Positions 33,933 to 42,999 of a DNA stretch of 53,600 bases are shown here, in pieces. Position 1 is the stretch's first letter, and each line of letters begins with the position of its first letter. Location of the stretch: assembly GCA_945872815.1 (NCBI GenBank), contig CAMCAY010000011.1:1-53600 (forward strand), given 5' to 3'. Source of the stretch: Chitinophaga pinensis (GTDB lineage Bacteria > Bacteroidota > Bacteroidia > Chitinophagales > Chitinophagaceae). A program made the translations under genes and the position numbers. The notes under the pieces were generated by a model. The model made no database searches and was not told the DNA's origin. It saw only the letters and a program-made list of their open reading frames with translations.

Positions 33933-35930
33933 ATGCTCAAAAAAAACAATAAAAAACTTCAATCCGAAAATAATTCTACCGGCAAATTCTCTTACAGTTG
34001 GTTAGTATATCTTTTATTGATTCTTTTTCTTTTGTTTCCATCGATTTTGAAATATAATTCCAATGCAAAGGAAATTAGCTGGCATCAATTCAATCAGGAT
34101 ATGTTGAAAAAAAATGCGGTACAGAAATTAATTGTCATCAATAATGAGAAAGTAAATGTTTACATCAAATCACAGCATATTGACGATCCTTACCAGAAGA
34201 ATATACTAAGACAACGATATGGAAAGCTTTCTGAAAATGGTCCCCAATATTGGTTTTCAATTGGTTCAGTTGAAATATTTCAAAATTTATTGAATGACGC
34301 GCAGAAAAACACTCCAGAAGAAAACAGGGTAGATGTTCGGTATGAAAAATCAAGTTTTTCTTTTTGGGGATTATTGGGATGGATATTGCCCCTTATTTTG
34401 TTAGTGGGATTTTGGAATTTTTTTATAAGAAGGACTAGTATGGCAGGAAATTCAGGAAACGCTATATTTAATTTTGGTAAATCGAATGCCACCATCATTG
34501 AAAATGAAAAAACAAATACCACATTTGAAGATGTTGCCGGACTCGAAGAAGCAGAAGCAGAAGTAAAAGAAATTGTTGATTTTTTGAAAAAGCCCGATCA
34601 ATACACCAGAATTGGGGCTAAAATTCCTAAAGGTGTTATATTAGTTGGACCTCCGGGAACAGGAAAAACACTCCTTGCTAAAGCAGTTGCAGGTGAAGCC
34701 GGGGTGCCTTTTTTTACTATCTCTGGTTCTGCATTTGTTGAAATGTTTGTAGGTGTTGGTGCTTCAAGAGTTAGAGATTTATTTAAAAGTGCCAAAGAAA
34801 GAGCACCATGTATTGTTTTTATAGATGAAATAGATGCAATTGGAAGGTCCAGGGGCAGGGGCGCATTCATGAATTCCTCCAATGATGAAAGAGAAAGTAC
34901 TTTAAATCAGTTGTTGACTGAGATGGATGGATTTGAAACAAATTCAGGCGTAATTGTCCTAGCAGCAACCAATAGAGCAGATATGTTAGATCCTGCATTG
35001 TTAAGACCGGGCAGATTTGACAGGCACATATATTTAGAACTGCCCAATCTTAATGAACGAGAAGCAATATTTAAAGTCCATATCAAAAATTTAGTAATGG
35101 AAGACAATATTGATATAAAGTCGCTTGCTTCTCAAACACCTGGTTTTTCTGGTGCAGACATTGCCAATGTCTGTAATGAAGCTGCATTGATTTCTGCCAG
35201 AAATAAAAAAGATAAAATCGGTAAATTAGAATTTATTGATGCAATAGAAAGAATTGTTTCAGGTCTTGAGAAAAAAAGTAGGATTATTTCAAAAAAAGAA
35301 AAAACAATCATTGCATATCACGAAGCAGGTCATGCTGTTGCGAGTTGGTTACTTAAGCGCGTAGATCCTTTGTTGAAAGTATCTGTTATTCCGAGGGGCA
35401 AGTCTTTGGGGGCAGCTTGGTATCTGCCGGAAGAAAAAAATATCCAGGGTGAAAAAACATTTTCTGAACAATTGTGTGCCGCACTTGCTGGCAGGGTTGC
35501 TGAAGATATAATTTTTGAAGAAGTTTCTTCTGGTTCGTTGGATGATTTAGAAAAAGCAACAAAAGAGGCATATACAATGATTGTGTATTATGGCTTCAGT
35601 AAAAAAATCGGGAATGTAAGTTATTATGATTCCACCTGTCAAACAGAAACTGCTTTACAAAAGCCATTCAGTGAAGAAACAGGAAAACTGATTGATGAAG
35701 AAGTTCGTAATCTGATAAATGATAGTTATAAAAGAACAAAGGATTTGCTGATTGAGAATAAGCAAAAACTAGATGAAGTTGCAACTGAATTATTAAAAAA
35801 AGAAACACTTTACAAAGAAGATCTTGAAAGGATATTAGGCAAAAGAGTTGTGGAGGATAAAAATATAATTCTAAACCATGGTGCATTAAGTAATGTTGAA
35901 ATAAATCATTTTGCCATGAACTATTTATAA
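33933..35930 (+). CDS. ftsH: ATP-dependent zinc metalloprotease FtsH
   Basis: FtsH is the membrane-anchored AAA+ protease that degrades unassembled membrane proteins and some regulators. The 665-residue protein has a membrane segment at about 22-40, a periplasmic domain, and a second segment at about 145-165. Walker A GPPGTGKT is at 239-246, Walker B FIDEID at 296-301 and the SRH arginines in RPGRFDRHI. The zinc motif HEAGH is at 463-467 and the third ligand, probably Asp538, is in [21 protein letters not shown] is typical of Bacteroidota FtsH. The protein is complete. Its place between a BON gene and an NRAMP relative, away from housekeeping genes, suggests an accessory paralogue, which the rest of the genome would decide. 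The next gene starts 31 bases on. Confidence 0.94.
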   Translation: MLKKNNKKLQSENNSTGKFSYSWLVYLLLILFLLFPSILKYNSNAKEISWHQFNQDMLKKNAVQKLIVINNEKVNVYIKSQHIDDPYQKNILRQRYGKLSENGPQYWFSIGSVEIFQNLLNDAQKNTPEENRVDVRYEKSSFSFWGLLGWILPLILLVGFWNFFIRRTSMAGNSGNAIFNFGKSNATIIENEKTNTTFEDVAGLEEAEAEVKEIVDFLKKPDQYTRIGAKIPKGVILVGPPGTGKTLLAKAVAGEAGVPFFTISGSAFVEMFVGVGASRVRDLFKSAKERAPCIVFIDEIDAIGRSRGRGAFMNSSNDERESTLNQLLTEMDGFETNSGVIVLAATNRADMLDPALLRPGRFDRHIYLELPNLNEREAIFKVHIKNLVMEDNIDIKSLASQTPGFSGADIANVCNEAALISARNKKDKIGKLEFIDAIERIVSGLEKKSRIISKKEKTIIAYHEAGHAVASWLLKRVDPLLKVSVIPRGKSLGAAWYLPEEKNIQGEKTFSEQLCAALAGRVAEDIIFEEVSSGSLDDLEKATKEAYTMIVYYGFSKKIGNVSYYDSTCQTETALQKPFSEETGKLIDEEVRNLINDSYKRTKDLLIENKQKLDEVATELLKKETLYKEDLERILGKRVVEDKNIILNHGALSNVEINHFAMNYL

Positions 35931-35961
35931 TAATTTTATCTTTAAGTTAATTATTCCAAAA

Positions 35962-37218
35962 ATGAAACGATTATCAAAATTCTCAGCTTTTTGGAAAAAA
36001 CTTGGACCAGGCTTGGTAACAGGATCCAGTGACGATGATCCTTCCGGAATTGCAACTTATTCGCAGGCCGGTGCGGCATTCGGACTATCTACTCTATGGA
36101 CAATTCTACTTTCATTCCCATTGATGGCCGCTATTCAGGAAATGTGTGCGAGAATTGGAATGGTTACTTCTAAAGGATTAACTGGCACCTTAAAAACCTA
36201 TTACCCCAAGTGGATTTTATATGTCATGCTTGTTTTCAGTTGTCCTGCAATTATAATGAATATTGGAGCCGATATCGCAGGTATGGGTGCTGTTGGTAAT
36301 TTATTATTTCCGGAAATTGATGCATCTTATTTTAGTGTGGTATTTACCATCATTCTTTTGATAAGTATCATTTATTTTCCCTACTTAAAAATTGCATCTA
36401 TTCTTAAATATTTATGTATCGTATTGTTAGTATATTTTATTGTCCCTTTTTTATTCAAACAAAATTGGCTGTTGGTTTTTTCATCAACATTGATTCCAGT
36501 TATAAAATTTGATAAAAATTTTATCGCAGTTATTGTTGGTATTCTTGGAACAACAATTTCACCTTATTTGTTTTTCTGGCAAGCTACTATGGAAGTAGAA
36601 GAAATGAAACACATGAAAACACATACCATGGTAGATAAAAAATTGATTCATGAGATGAAACAGGATGTGGATGTTGGAATGGGATTTTCAGGAGTAGTGG
36701 CATGGTTTATTATTTTAACAACCGGAACTGTTTTGTACAATGCCGGTGTTCATAAAATTGATACAGTTCAAGAAGCAGCTCAGGCATTGAGACCAGTTGC
36801 GGGTGATTTTTCTTATTTTTTGTTTGCAATTGGTGTCATTGGAACAGGGCTGATTGCGATACCTGTTCTTAGTGGCTCATTATCTTATATTTTTTGTGAA
36901 ACATTTGGTTGGAAGGAAGGCTTGGATAATAAATTTCACGAAGCCCGTCCCTTCTATATTATCATTGCTATTTCTATGTTGATAGGTTTATCGTTGAATT
37001 ATTTAGGCATTAGTCCTATGAAGGCATTGTTGTATTCAGCGGTTCTTTATGGGATAACTGCCCCTGTTTTAATTGCCATAATACTGAATATTTGCAATAA
37101 TAAAAAAGTGATGGGTAAATATACTAATGGTAAGAAATCAAATATTTTGGGTTGGTTAACATTTGCGATAATGACGCTTGCTACTTTAACACTGATATAT
37201 TTAGAATACTTTCAGTAA
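35962..37218 (+). CDS. NRAMP-superfamily metal transporter with altered site motifs
   Basis: This 418-residue protein has about eleven membrane segments and the overall NRAMP pattern (LGPGLVTGSSDDDPSG, then MCARIGMVT, and a helix 6 region GTTISPYLFFWQ). NRAMP transporters use proton coupling to import Mn, Fe and similar ions. The usual helix 1 motif DPGN is here DPSG (residues 26-29), and the usual helix 6 MPH is SPY (200-202), so the metal-coordinating Met is absent. This is typical of a divergent subgroup, and I do not assign an ion. It lies 31 bases after ftsH, probably co-transcribed, and converges with the PorP gene 27 bases away. Confidence 0.87.
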   Translation: MKRLSKFSAFWKKLGPGLVTGSSDDDPSGIATYSQAGAAFGLSTLWTILLSFPLMAAIQEMCARIGMVTSKGLTGTLKTYYPKWILYVMLVFSCPAIIMNIGADIAGMGAVGNLLFPEIDASYFSVVFTIILLISIIYFPYLKIASILKYLCIVLLVYFIVPFLFKQNWLLVFSSTLIPVIKFDKNFIAVIVGILGTTISPYLFFWQATMEVEEMKHMKTHTMVDKKLIHEMKQDVDVGMGFSGVVAWFIILTTGTVLYNAGVHKIDTVQEAAQALRPVAGDFSYFLFAIGVIGTGLIAIPVLSGSLSYIFCETFGWKEGLDNKFHEARPFYIIIAISMLIGLSLNYLGISPMKALLYSAVLYGITAPVLIAIILNICNNKKVMGKYTNGKKSNILGWLTFAIMTLATLTLIYLEYFQ

Positions 37219-37245
37219 TCAATAGACCGCATAACTGCTTCAATA

Positions 37246-38298
37246 TTACCAAACATTTCTTGGACAAGAATCACCGTAGGTATTTCCTATAATAAACCCA
37301 ATCAATATTTCATGAGTGTTTCCTGTATAATTTACAAGACTATTGTTGAATGCTAGCTCGTATGAGTAGCTAAGGTTAACTGCATTCGCAATTTTTAATC
37401 CAATCATACCAGAGTAGCCAGAAATTAAATCAGATATTCTGCAACCAGCACCTGCCCATCCTATATCTCGATATTGAAGTTTGGTGTTGATATGCAACCC
37501 CGATAACTGTGGTTTCCAATATTGGTACATGAATGAAGGGATTAAATTGAAATCTTCTCCAATGTTAAAACGATATCCTCCTGTTAAAAAGTAGTTGGGA
37601 GTGAATGAGTCTCCATATTTATTATTCAATACAAATTTGTTTTTACCAGGTATAATATTTAGTACAGAAAAGCCGGCAAAATAGGAGGGAGAGTACAACC
37701 AGCAACCAATTCCCATTTCCGGTTTTATTTTTTTTAATTCATTGTTCGTATATCCAATGGCAGGATCATTAGGGTCCATGCCTCCAAAATCTATTTTAGA
37801 TCTATCTAAATTTATGCTTGACATTCCAGCACTGAAACCAACGGACATGCTTGTTTTCGCAGACAATGGAAGATGATAAGCGTAAGTAACATTCATCGTC
37901 CACCTATTGATGTAACCCGATTTATCATTGACCGCAGTGAATCCTATACCATGATGAGGATCCGGTGCAGTGTAATCACTCCAGTATTCCTTTCCTCTTG
38001 GATTGACTCCTTTTATGTCAAAAGAATTGATATTGGTTCTGGAATCATTTTTTCCTAATGGGCAATGAACGGTAAAATAATTTGTAGTGGGCGCACCCTC
38101 AATTGCTGTCCATTGATTTCTGTAGCTCATTTTGATATCAGTGTAGTTCTCTATTCCGCTGATGGCAGGATTTAAAATGAAATTATTGAGAATATACTGA
38201 GTATAAGATGGCTTTGCCTGTGCATTCATCTGAGATGAAATAAAAATGCTTAAAAGTAATGCACAGATAAACTTCATTTTTGTTTTATTGGTTTTCAC
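37246..38298 (-). CDS. PorP/SprF family type IX secretion outer-membrane protein
   Basis: The 350-residue protein has a signal peptide (residues 1-26, MKTNKTKMKFICALLLSIFI). The PorP/SprF opening follows: KPSYTQYILNNFILNPAISG and SYRNQWTAIEGAPTTNYFT. The rest alternates as a beta-barrel to the C-terminus. SprF-like proteins escort type B T9SS cargo such as SprB across the outer membrane. It is 39 bases downstream of the 1474-residue cargo gene on the same strand, so it is likely the dedicated partner of that cargo (inference from SprB-SprF). Confidence 0.92.
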   Translation of the reverse strand: MKTNKTKMKFICALLLSIFISSQMNAQAKPSYTQYILNNFILNPAISGIENYTDIKMSYRNQWTAIEGAPTTNYFTVHCPLGKNDSRTNINSFDIKGVNPRGKEYWSDYTAPDPHHGIGFTAVNDKSGYINRWTMNVTYAYHLPLSAKTSMSVGFSAGMSSINLDRSKIDFGGMDPNDPAIGYTNNELKKIKPEMGIGCWLYSPSYFAGFSVLNIIPGKNKFVLNNKYGDSFTPNYFLTGGYRFNIGEDFNLIPSFMYQYWKPQLSGLHINTKLQYRDIGWAGAGCRISDLISGYSGMIGLKIANAVNLSYSYELAFNNSLVNYTGNTHEILIGFIIGNTYGDSCPRNVW

Positions 38299-38337
38299 TG
38301 ATTTTAAAAATCGCTTTATTTAGTCAAAATCAATGAA

Positions 38338-41300
38338 TTATTTTATAATAGTGACATATCCTTTTACTGGAGGTCTTCCGCTTCCCGGCTCAATGATATA
38401 ATAATAAGTATCTATTGGCAAAATGTTTCCGCTTTTTGTTCCATCCCATGGTTTTCTATATCCATTAGATTCAAAAACTTTTTGTCCTGTTCTTGTAAAA
38501 ATTCGGACATTGGCATCAGGGTAAAGATTTAAATTACTTATTTCCCAGTAATCATTAATTCCGTCCTTATTGGGCGAGAACGTGTTCGGAATAAGTAATT
38601 TTCTGAGTGCAAATATTTTCACCTCATCTTTAGAAACGCATCCTCCTATACCCGTTACCGTTAGTAAGTAATTGATGTCATTAGAAGGTGTGCAATACGG
38701 ATTCAGTATATGTGTATTATTAAGATACAAGCCGCTGGTCCAAGTATATGTCAAATTGGTACCTGTTGCAGTTGATTGTAATAAAGCACCTACATCTTCT
38801 AAAATATTCATGTCCGGACCTGCACTGATTAAAGGATAGGCATAAACATAGAACGGATGTGTTGCAGTATCACTGGTACAACCATAATTGTTGATTACAT
38901 AAAGACTAACATTATACAATCCTGAGTCGCTGTATGTATAATTTGGACTTACTAAATTTGAATAAATTCCATTATCGTAATTCCAGTGCCATGAAATGAT
39001 GTTACCTTCCACAGGTATACTTAAATCTATCATTCTTACAAGATCCCCTAAACATACGCTTTGTCTATCAAATCTGAAATCTGCATCAGGCCTTAGGTGA
39101 AAATTGTTGACTGAAATGGTTGTGTCATGAACACAACCTGCATTACTAGTAACCGTTAGTTGTACCAGATAATTTCCAAATGTTTGGTATACGTGAGTTG
39201 GATTAGCCGTTGAACCAATGTTTAATACTCCGCTTGAAGGGTCGTTAAAATTCCACAGGTAAGTAAGTGTATTTTGAGAAGCATCAGAAATGGTACTGAT
39301 GCTGTTAAATTGAACAAGTGCATTTGGAAGACAAGCCGTATCTGAATGCGTAAAGCCCGGAACTGGTTGTGGACTAATATATACATTCTTTTCCTTTACA
39401 AGACTGTTGCATCCGGTTACACTCGTAACCGTTAGTTTTACTGGATATGCCCCTGAGATGTTGTAAATATGATTGATTGGATTATTATTAGTTTGAGTAA
39501 CAAAGGGAGTGCCGTCTCCAAAATCCCAAGTCCAGCTTCCGATATTTCCATTAGGGATTGAGGAAGAATCGGTAAAAATTACATCACTCCCAATGCAAAC
39601 TGGTTGGTTAAATCCAAAATTCGCTAAAGGGGGAGCAACGATTTGAATTTGCTGGTAGGCAGTGTCGCTACATCCTGCAGTACTGGTATAAATACATTGA
39701 AGAGTATCTGTGCTGACACCTACAGTTGACGGATTGAATATGCCGTTATTACTGATTCCTGGTCCACTGAAATAAAAAGAACCCTGAAGTCCGGAAATTT
39801 CAATTGCCTCCGTAATTGGAAATGGATTAATGTAAAGACATGTATCGGGAATAGGGTTGAAGATAACCTTCGGTAACGCATGTACGATAATATCCAAAAA
39901 TGCGTCATCAATGCATATTGTACCCGAATAAGCTCTGAATCTAACTCTAAAATTTTTTGAAGCCGGAGTTTGAAAAATTGGGTAATTATGGGTATAGATT
40001 TTTCCAAAGAACGGCAGATCATCTGTTTCAAATACTGTCGGGTTGTTTAAATAATCCCAGTAAATTTCAGTTTTCACAATAGACCCAGGTTCAACAGTAG
40101 AAGTGTCTTTGATTGAAACTATACTGTTGGCACAAATGGTATTTGAATCGAGCAGTTCAATTCCAGCATGTGGTGTACTTCCATTTACATAAAAACTTTG
40201 CATTATTGTATCTCTGCACCCAATATTTGTAATGGCTATTAACTGAACATTTTTTACGCCAATGGAATGATAGCTATGCGTAGGATTCTGTTGAGTAGAG
40301 TTATTTAAAATCCCGCTTGTTGTATCCCCAAAGTCCCATATCCAGCCGGTAACATTACCTGTAATTACATGACTTGTATCAATAAAAAGTGCTTGTGCAT
40401 CACTTAGACATACTTCAGGGTTTATAAAACCTGCCTCTGGAAAATGACCAACTTGTATTGTTCCCGTATCGATTTTACTAGGGCATCCAGTATTTGTTTT
40501 TACCCATAAAGTAGGGTGGTAAATACCCGGATTAGAATAGATATGATTGGTAACTCCCGAATCAGGTAATGAAATATTTTGAGAATTACCATCTCCAAAT
40601 GTCCAGTACCAGTTTTGGATATTTCCCGGCAAATCAAGTGATATCAAGGGTTTGAAAATAATAGTTGATCCAACACAAGCTGGTGTAGTGCTAAAGTAAT
40701 TTGCAATAGGAACTCCGCTAATGGTTATGTCTTTATATGCTGTATCACTGTAGCATCCAACATTACTGATCATTGAAAATTTGATGGTGTAGGTTCCTGG
40801 ATTTTGATAACGATGTTTCGGATTTCTAACACTATCTCTATGACCATCTCCAAAATCCCAAAACCATTTATATGAATAAGTACCTGTTTGATAAATGGTG
40901 GAATCAAAACATCTTACTGTGTCATTGATGCAACCATTGTTTTGATAATAAAGGTGAGCGTTTGGTGGGTCATAAACTCCCAAATAAAAATCTCTGTCAA
41001 AACTATTGCCGCATCCTTCAGAAGATGTTGTACCCGCTGTTACAGTAACAAGATAACCAGGTGAATTATTTGGAACTGAAATAATATAACTTGTATTGAG
41101 TTTATATCTCCATACTTGTTTATTCCCAATAAAATAAGTAGTGTCTGCTACAGGATTGTTTACTATTATATTGGTATTTGGACTTTGAAGAGGATTGTTG
41201 TGAAAATCCCAGTAGAGAGAAGTTGGTTGAAAAGGAAATGTAACGCTGTAGTAAAATGGAGTTCCGGTACAAGCAACAGGGTTTGAAACTAAACTCAGCG

Positions 41301-42762
41301 GGTTTAATGGTTGAAGAAAATTAAAAAGATCTTTTATGTTGGTTCCTGCGTTGTAGCCATAAGACTCTGCACTACCAAAACCATAAGCGATTGCATTAAA
41401 ACCTGAATCAGATTCTATAATATGAACGCCCGAGTTAGATAATCTGCTACTTAAATATGCATAATTGGGTTCTTGAGGATGAGTGATAAAAAGAGAAGGG
41501 TTAACATTAACTCCGTCTAATTTAAATGAACTGATAGCTGTCCCTGCTTTTGGTATTACCACATTGTAATAATGTTGTAAAATATTAAAGTTAGGAGTTG
41601 CATTCCAGATTACTTTAGAAATATTCTGCTCAACTGGGCTTAAATAAATAACTTCCGGATCTCCTGGGTTATTGCAAGTACCACCACCACCACCATTACA
41701 AGCAGGATTTCCACAAGCCCCCTGAGTAGCAATGTACTGAGCCACACTAATAGGTTGGTCTGCTTCAATTTTTAATGGATTACTAGTGGCTGGTATTTCA
41801 TAATAGAAATTATTGACCAATGGGTATGTAATGACTGATCCGTTCAATTTTACAATAGTAGAGGGATTAAATACACAAATTCTGTAAATATTGAAATTTA
41901 AACTGCTAGTAGGTGCAGTGAGAAATTTTTCTCCCCATGCTTCTTTGGGTAATGACTGAACCATATAATTATCAGAAGAATTTTGGGTAGTGCTCGAGCA
42001 TGTTATGTTAATCTTACCACTACCTGAAAATACTGCAATTTTTTTACAGGTTCCATTTGAAGAAGCTATGCTCTTTATCTTAGAACCGGTTAAATCTACA
42101 CCAGTAAAAAAATTACCACCACCACCGCCGCCGCCACCAGCGCCTGTAAGCTGTCCCAAAATGTTGTAAACTTGTCCTTGAGTAAGATTAATTGTGAAAG
42201 GTACCCCAGCAGGATGATTGATGGTAGTTGCACTTGGGGTGATTTCAACACTTGTAGTACCCGTATCGGTTGCAAGTACATAAAACCAACAATTAGAATT
42301 ATCCTCATTTGAATTATTGGTATAGTTTACTGAATAGTATTCTTTTCCTAATATATTGGTTGGAAATAAAATAGTAGCTCCAGACGTATTGCTGTTGTAT
42401 ATGTGCGCATAAGCGACCATGGGCTTATCTGAAGTGATATGAATGCCTTTATTTTCTGGGGAAGTGGATTCATTAAGCAATCGTACATCACCTGTTCCTA
42501 TTTTAGGGATTGGGTCAGATGTTAGAATAGTTGGTGTTGGACCACTTGTTAATGTTTGTCTATAACCTGTTCCAGGGATTGTTATGGTAATATTGGTTAC
42601 TTGATCGGTAGCAAAATACAATAACATATCCTGTGTATTGGAAACCATCCGTACATGGTATCCATAAGCCACCCAAAAATCTTTTCCCTTATTTGAAAAA
42701 TCCTGAGCAATCAGTGTATTCAATAAAAAGAGGGAAGAAATAAACAGAAAGTATTTTTTCAT
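38338..42762 (-). CDS. Giant T9SS type B cargo protein with IgGFc-like and PKD domains (1474 residues)
   Basis: After a signal peptide (MKKYFLFISSLFLLNTLIA) comes an IgGFc-binding-like N-terminal region (KGKDFWVAYGYHVRM, MLLYFATDQVTNITITIPGT). It holds an eight-Gly run near residue 215 and a second glycine run near 355. At least six PKD domains follow, recognised by WDFGDG or variants and a closing Y....V.LTV.....GC. The C-terminus is a type B sorting domain (NTFSPNKDGINDYWEIS, last about 85 residues). PKD domains and this tail point to a secreted surface adhesin or gliding-type filament. The PorP/SprF gene follows 39 bases later. No PKD unit looks broken, and the frame is intact throughout. 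Confidence 0.9.
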   Translation of the reverse strand: MKKYFLFISSLFLLNTLIAQDFSNKGKDFWVAYGYHVRMVSNTQDMLLYFATDQVTNITITIPGTGYRQTLTSGPTPTILTSDPIPKIGTGDVRLLNESTSPENKGIHITSDKPMVAYAHIYNSNTSGATILFPTNILGKEYYSVNYTNNSNEDNSNCWFYVLATDTGTTSVEITPSATTINHPAGVPFTINLTQGQVYNILGQLTGAGGGGGGGGNFFTGVDLTGSKIKSIASSNGTCKKIAVFSGSGKINITCSSTTQNSSDNYMVQSLPKEAWGEKFLTAPTSSLNFNIYRICVFNPSTIVKLNGSVITYPLVNNFYYEIPATSNPLKIEADQPISVAQYIATQGACGNPACNGGGGGTCNNPGDPEVIYLSPVEQNISKVIWNATPNFNILQHYYNVVIPKAGTAISSFKLDGVNVNPSLFITHPQEPNYAYLSSRLSNSGVHIIESDSGFNAIAYGFGSAESYGYNAGTNIKDLFNFLQPLNPLSLVSNPVACTGTPFYYSVTFPFQPTSLYWDFHNNPLQSPNTNIIVNNPVADTTYFIGNKQVWRYKLNTSYIISVPNNSPGYLVTVTAGTTSSEGCGNSFDRDFYLGVYDPPNAHLYYQNNGCINDTVRCFDSTIYQTGTYSYKWFWDFGDGHRDSVRNPKHRYQNPGTYTIKFSMISNVGCYSDTAYKDITISGVPIANYFSTTPACVGSTIIFKPLISLDLPGNIQNWYWTFGDGNSQNISLPDSGVTNHIYSNPGIYHPTLWVKTNTGCPSKIDTGTIQVGHFPEAGFINPEVCLSDAQALFIDTSHVITGNVTGWIWDFGDTTSGILNNSTQQNPTHSYHSIGVKNVQLIAITNIGCRDTIMQSFYVNGSTPHAGIELLDSNTICANSIVSIKDTSTVEPGSIVKTEIYWDYLNNPTVFETDDLPFFGKIYTHNYPIFQTPASKNFRVRFRAYSGTICIDDAFLDIIVHALPKVIFNPIPDTCLYINPFPITEAIEISGLQGSFYFSGPGISNNGIFNPSTVGVSTDTLQCIYTSTAGCSDTAYQQIQIVAPPLANFGFNQPVCIGSDVIFTDSSSIPNGNIGSWTWDFGDGTPFVTQTNNNPINHIYNISGAYPVKLTVTSVTGCNSLVKEKNVYISPQPVPGFTHSDTACLPNALVQFNSISTISDASQNTLTYLWNFNDPSSGVLNIGSTANPTHVYQTFGNYLVQLTVTSNAGCVHDTTISVNNFHLRPDADFRFDRQSVCLGDLVRMIDLSIPVEGNIISWHWNYDNGIYSNLVSPNYTYSDSGLYNVSLYVINNYGCTSDTATHPFYVYAYPLISAGPDMNILEDVGALLQSTATGTNLTYTWTSGLYLNNTHILNPYCTPSNDINYLLTVTGIGGCVSKDEVKIFALRKLLIPNTFSPNKDGINDYWEISNLNLYPDANVRIFTRTGQKVFESNGYRKPWDGTKSGNILPIDTYYYIIEPGSGRPPVKGYVTIIK

Positions 42763-42947
42763 TGAATTGATTTCAATTCCTAATTAATAGTGTTTTTTTA
42801 AGCGTAGCAATATTACCAATTATTAAAACGTTAAATCGAGATGTTTTGTTAAAAAAAGAAGGTATTTTTTTAGAAATTACGAAATAATAATTTTTGTAGT
42901 AACACATAATAAATTTCAGTTTGACATAATGTGAGGTATGTAAACAA

Positions 42948-42978
42948 AAAAACCTGATTACAATTGAATCAGGTTTTT
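42948..42978 (-). terminator. Terminator of the 873-residue T9SS gene
   Basis: AAAAACCTGATT-ACAATTG-AATCAGGTTTTT: perfect 12-bp arms, 22 bases after the stop at 43000. It separates this gene from the 1474-residue gene downstream. Confidence 0.88.
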
Positions 42979-42999
42979 AATTCCGTAGGATTTATAAAG

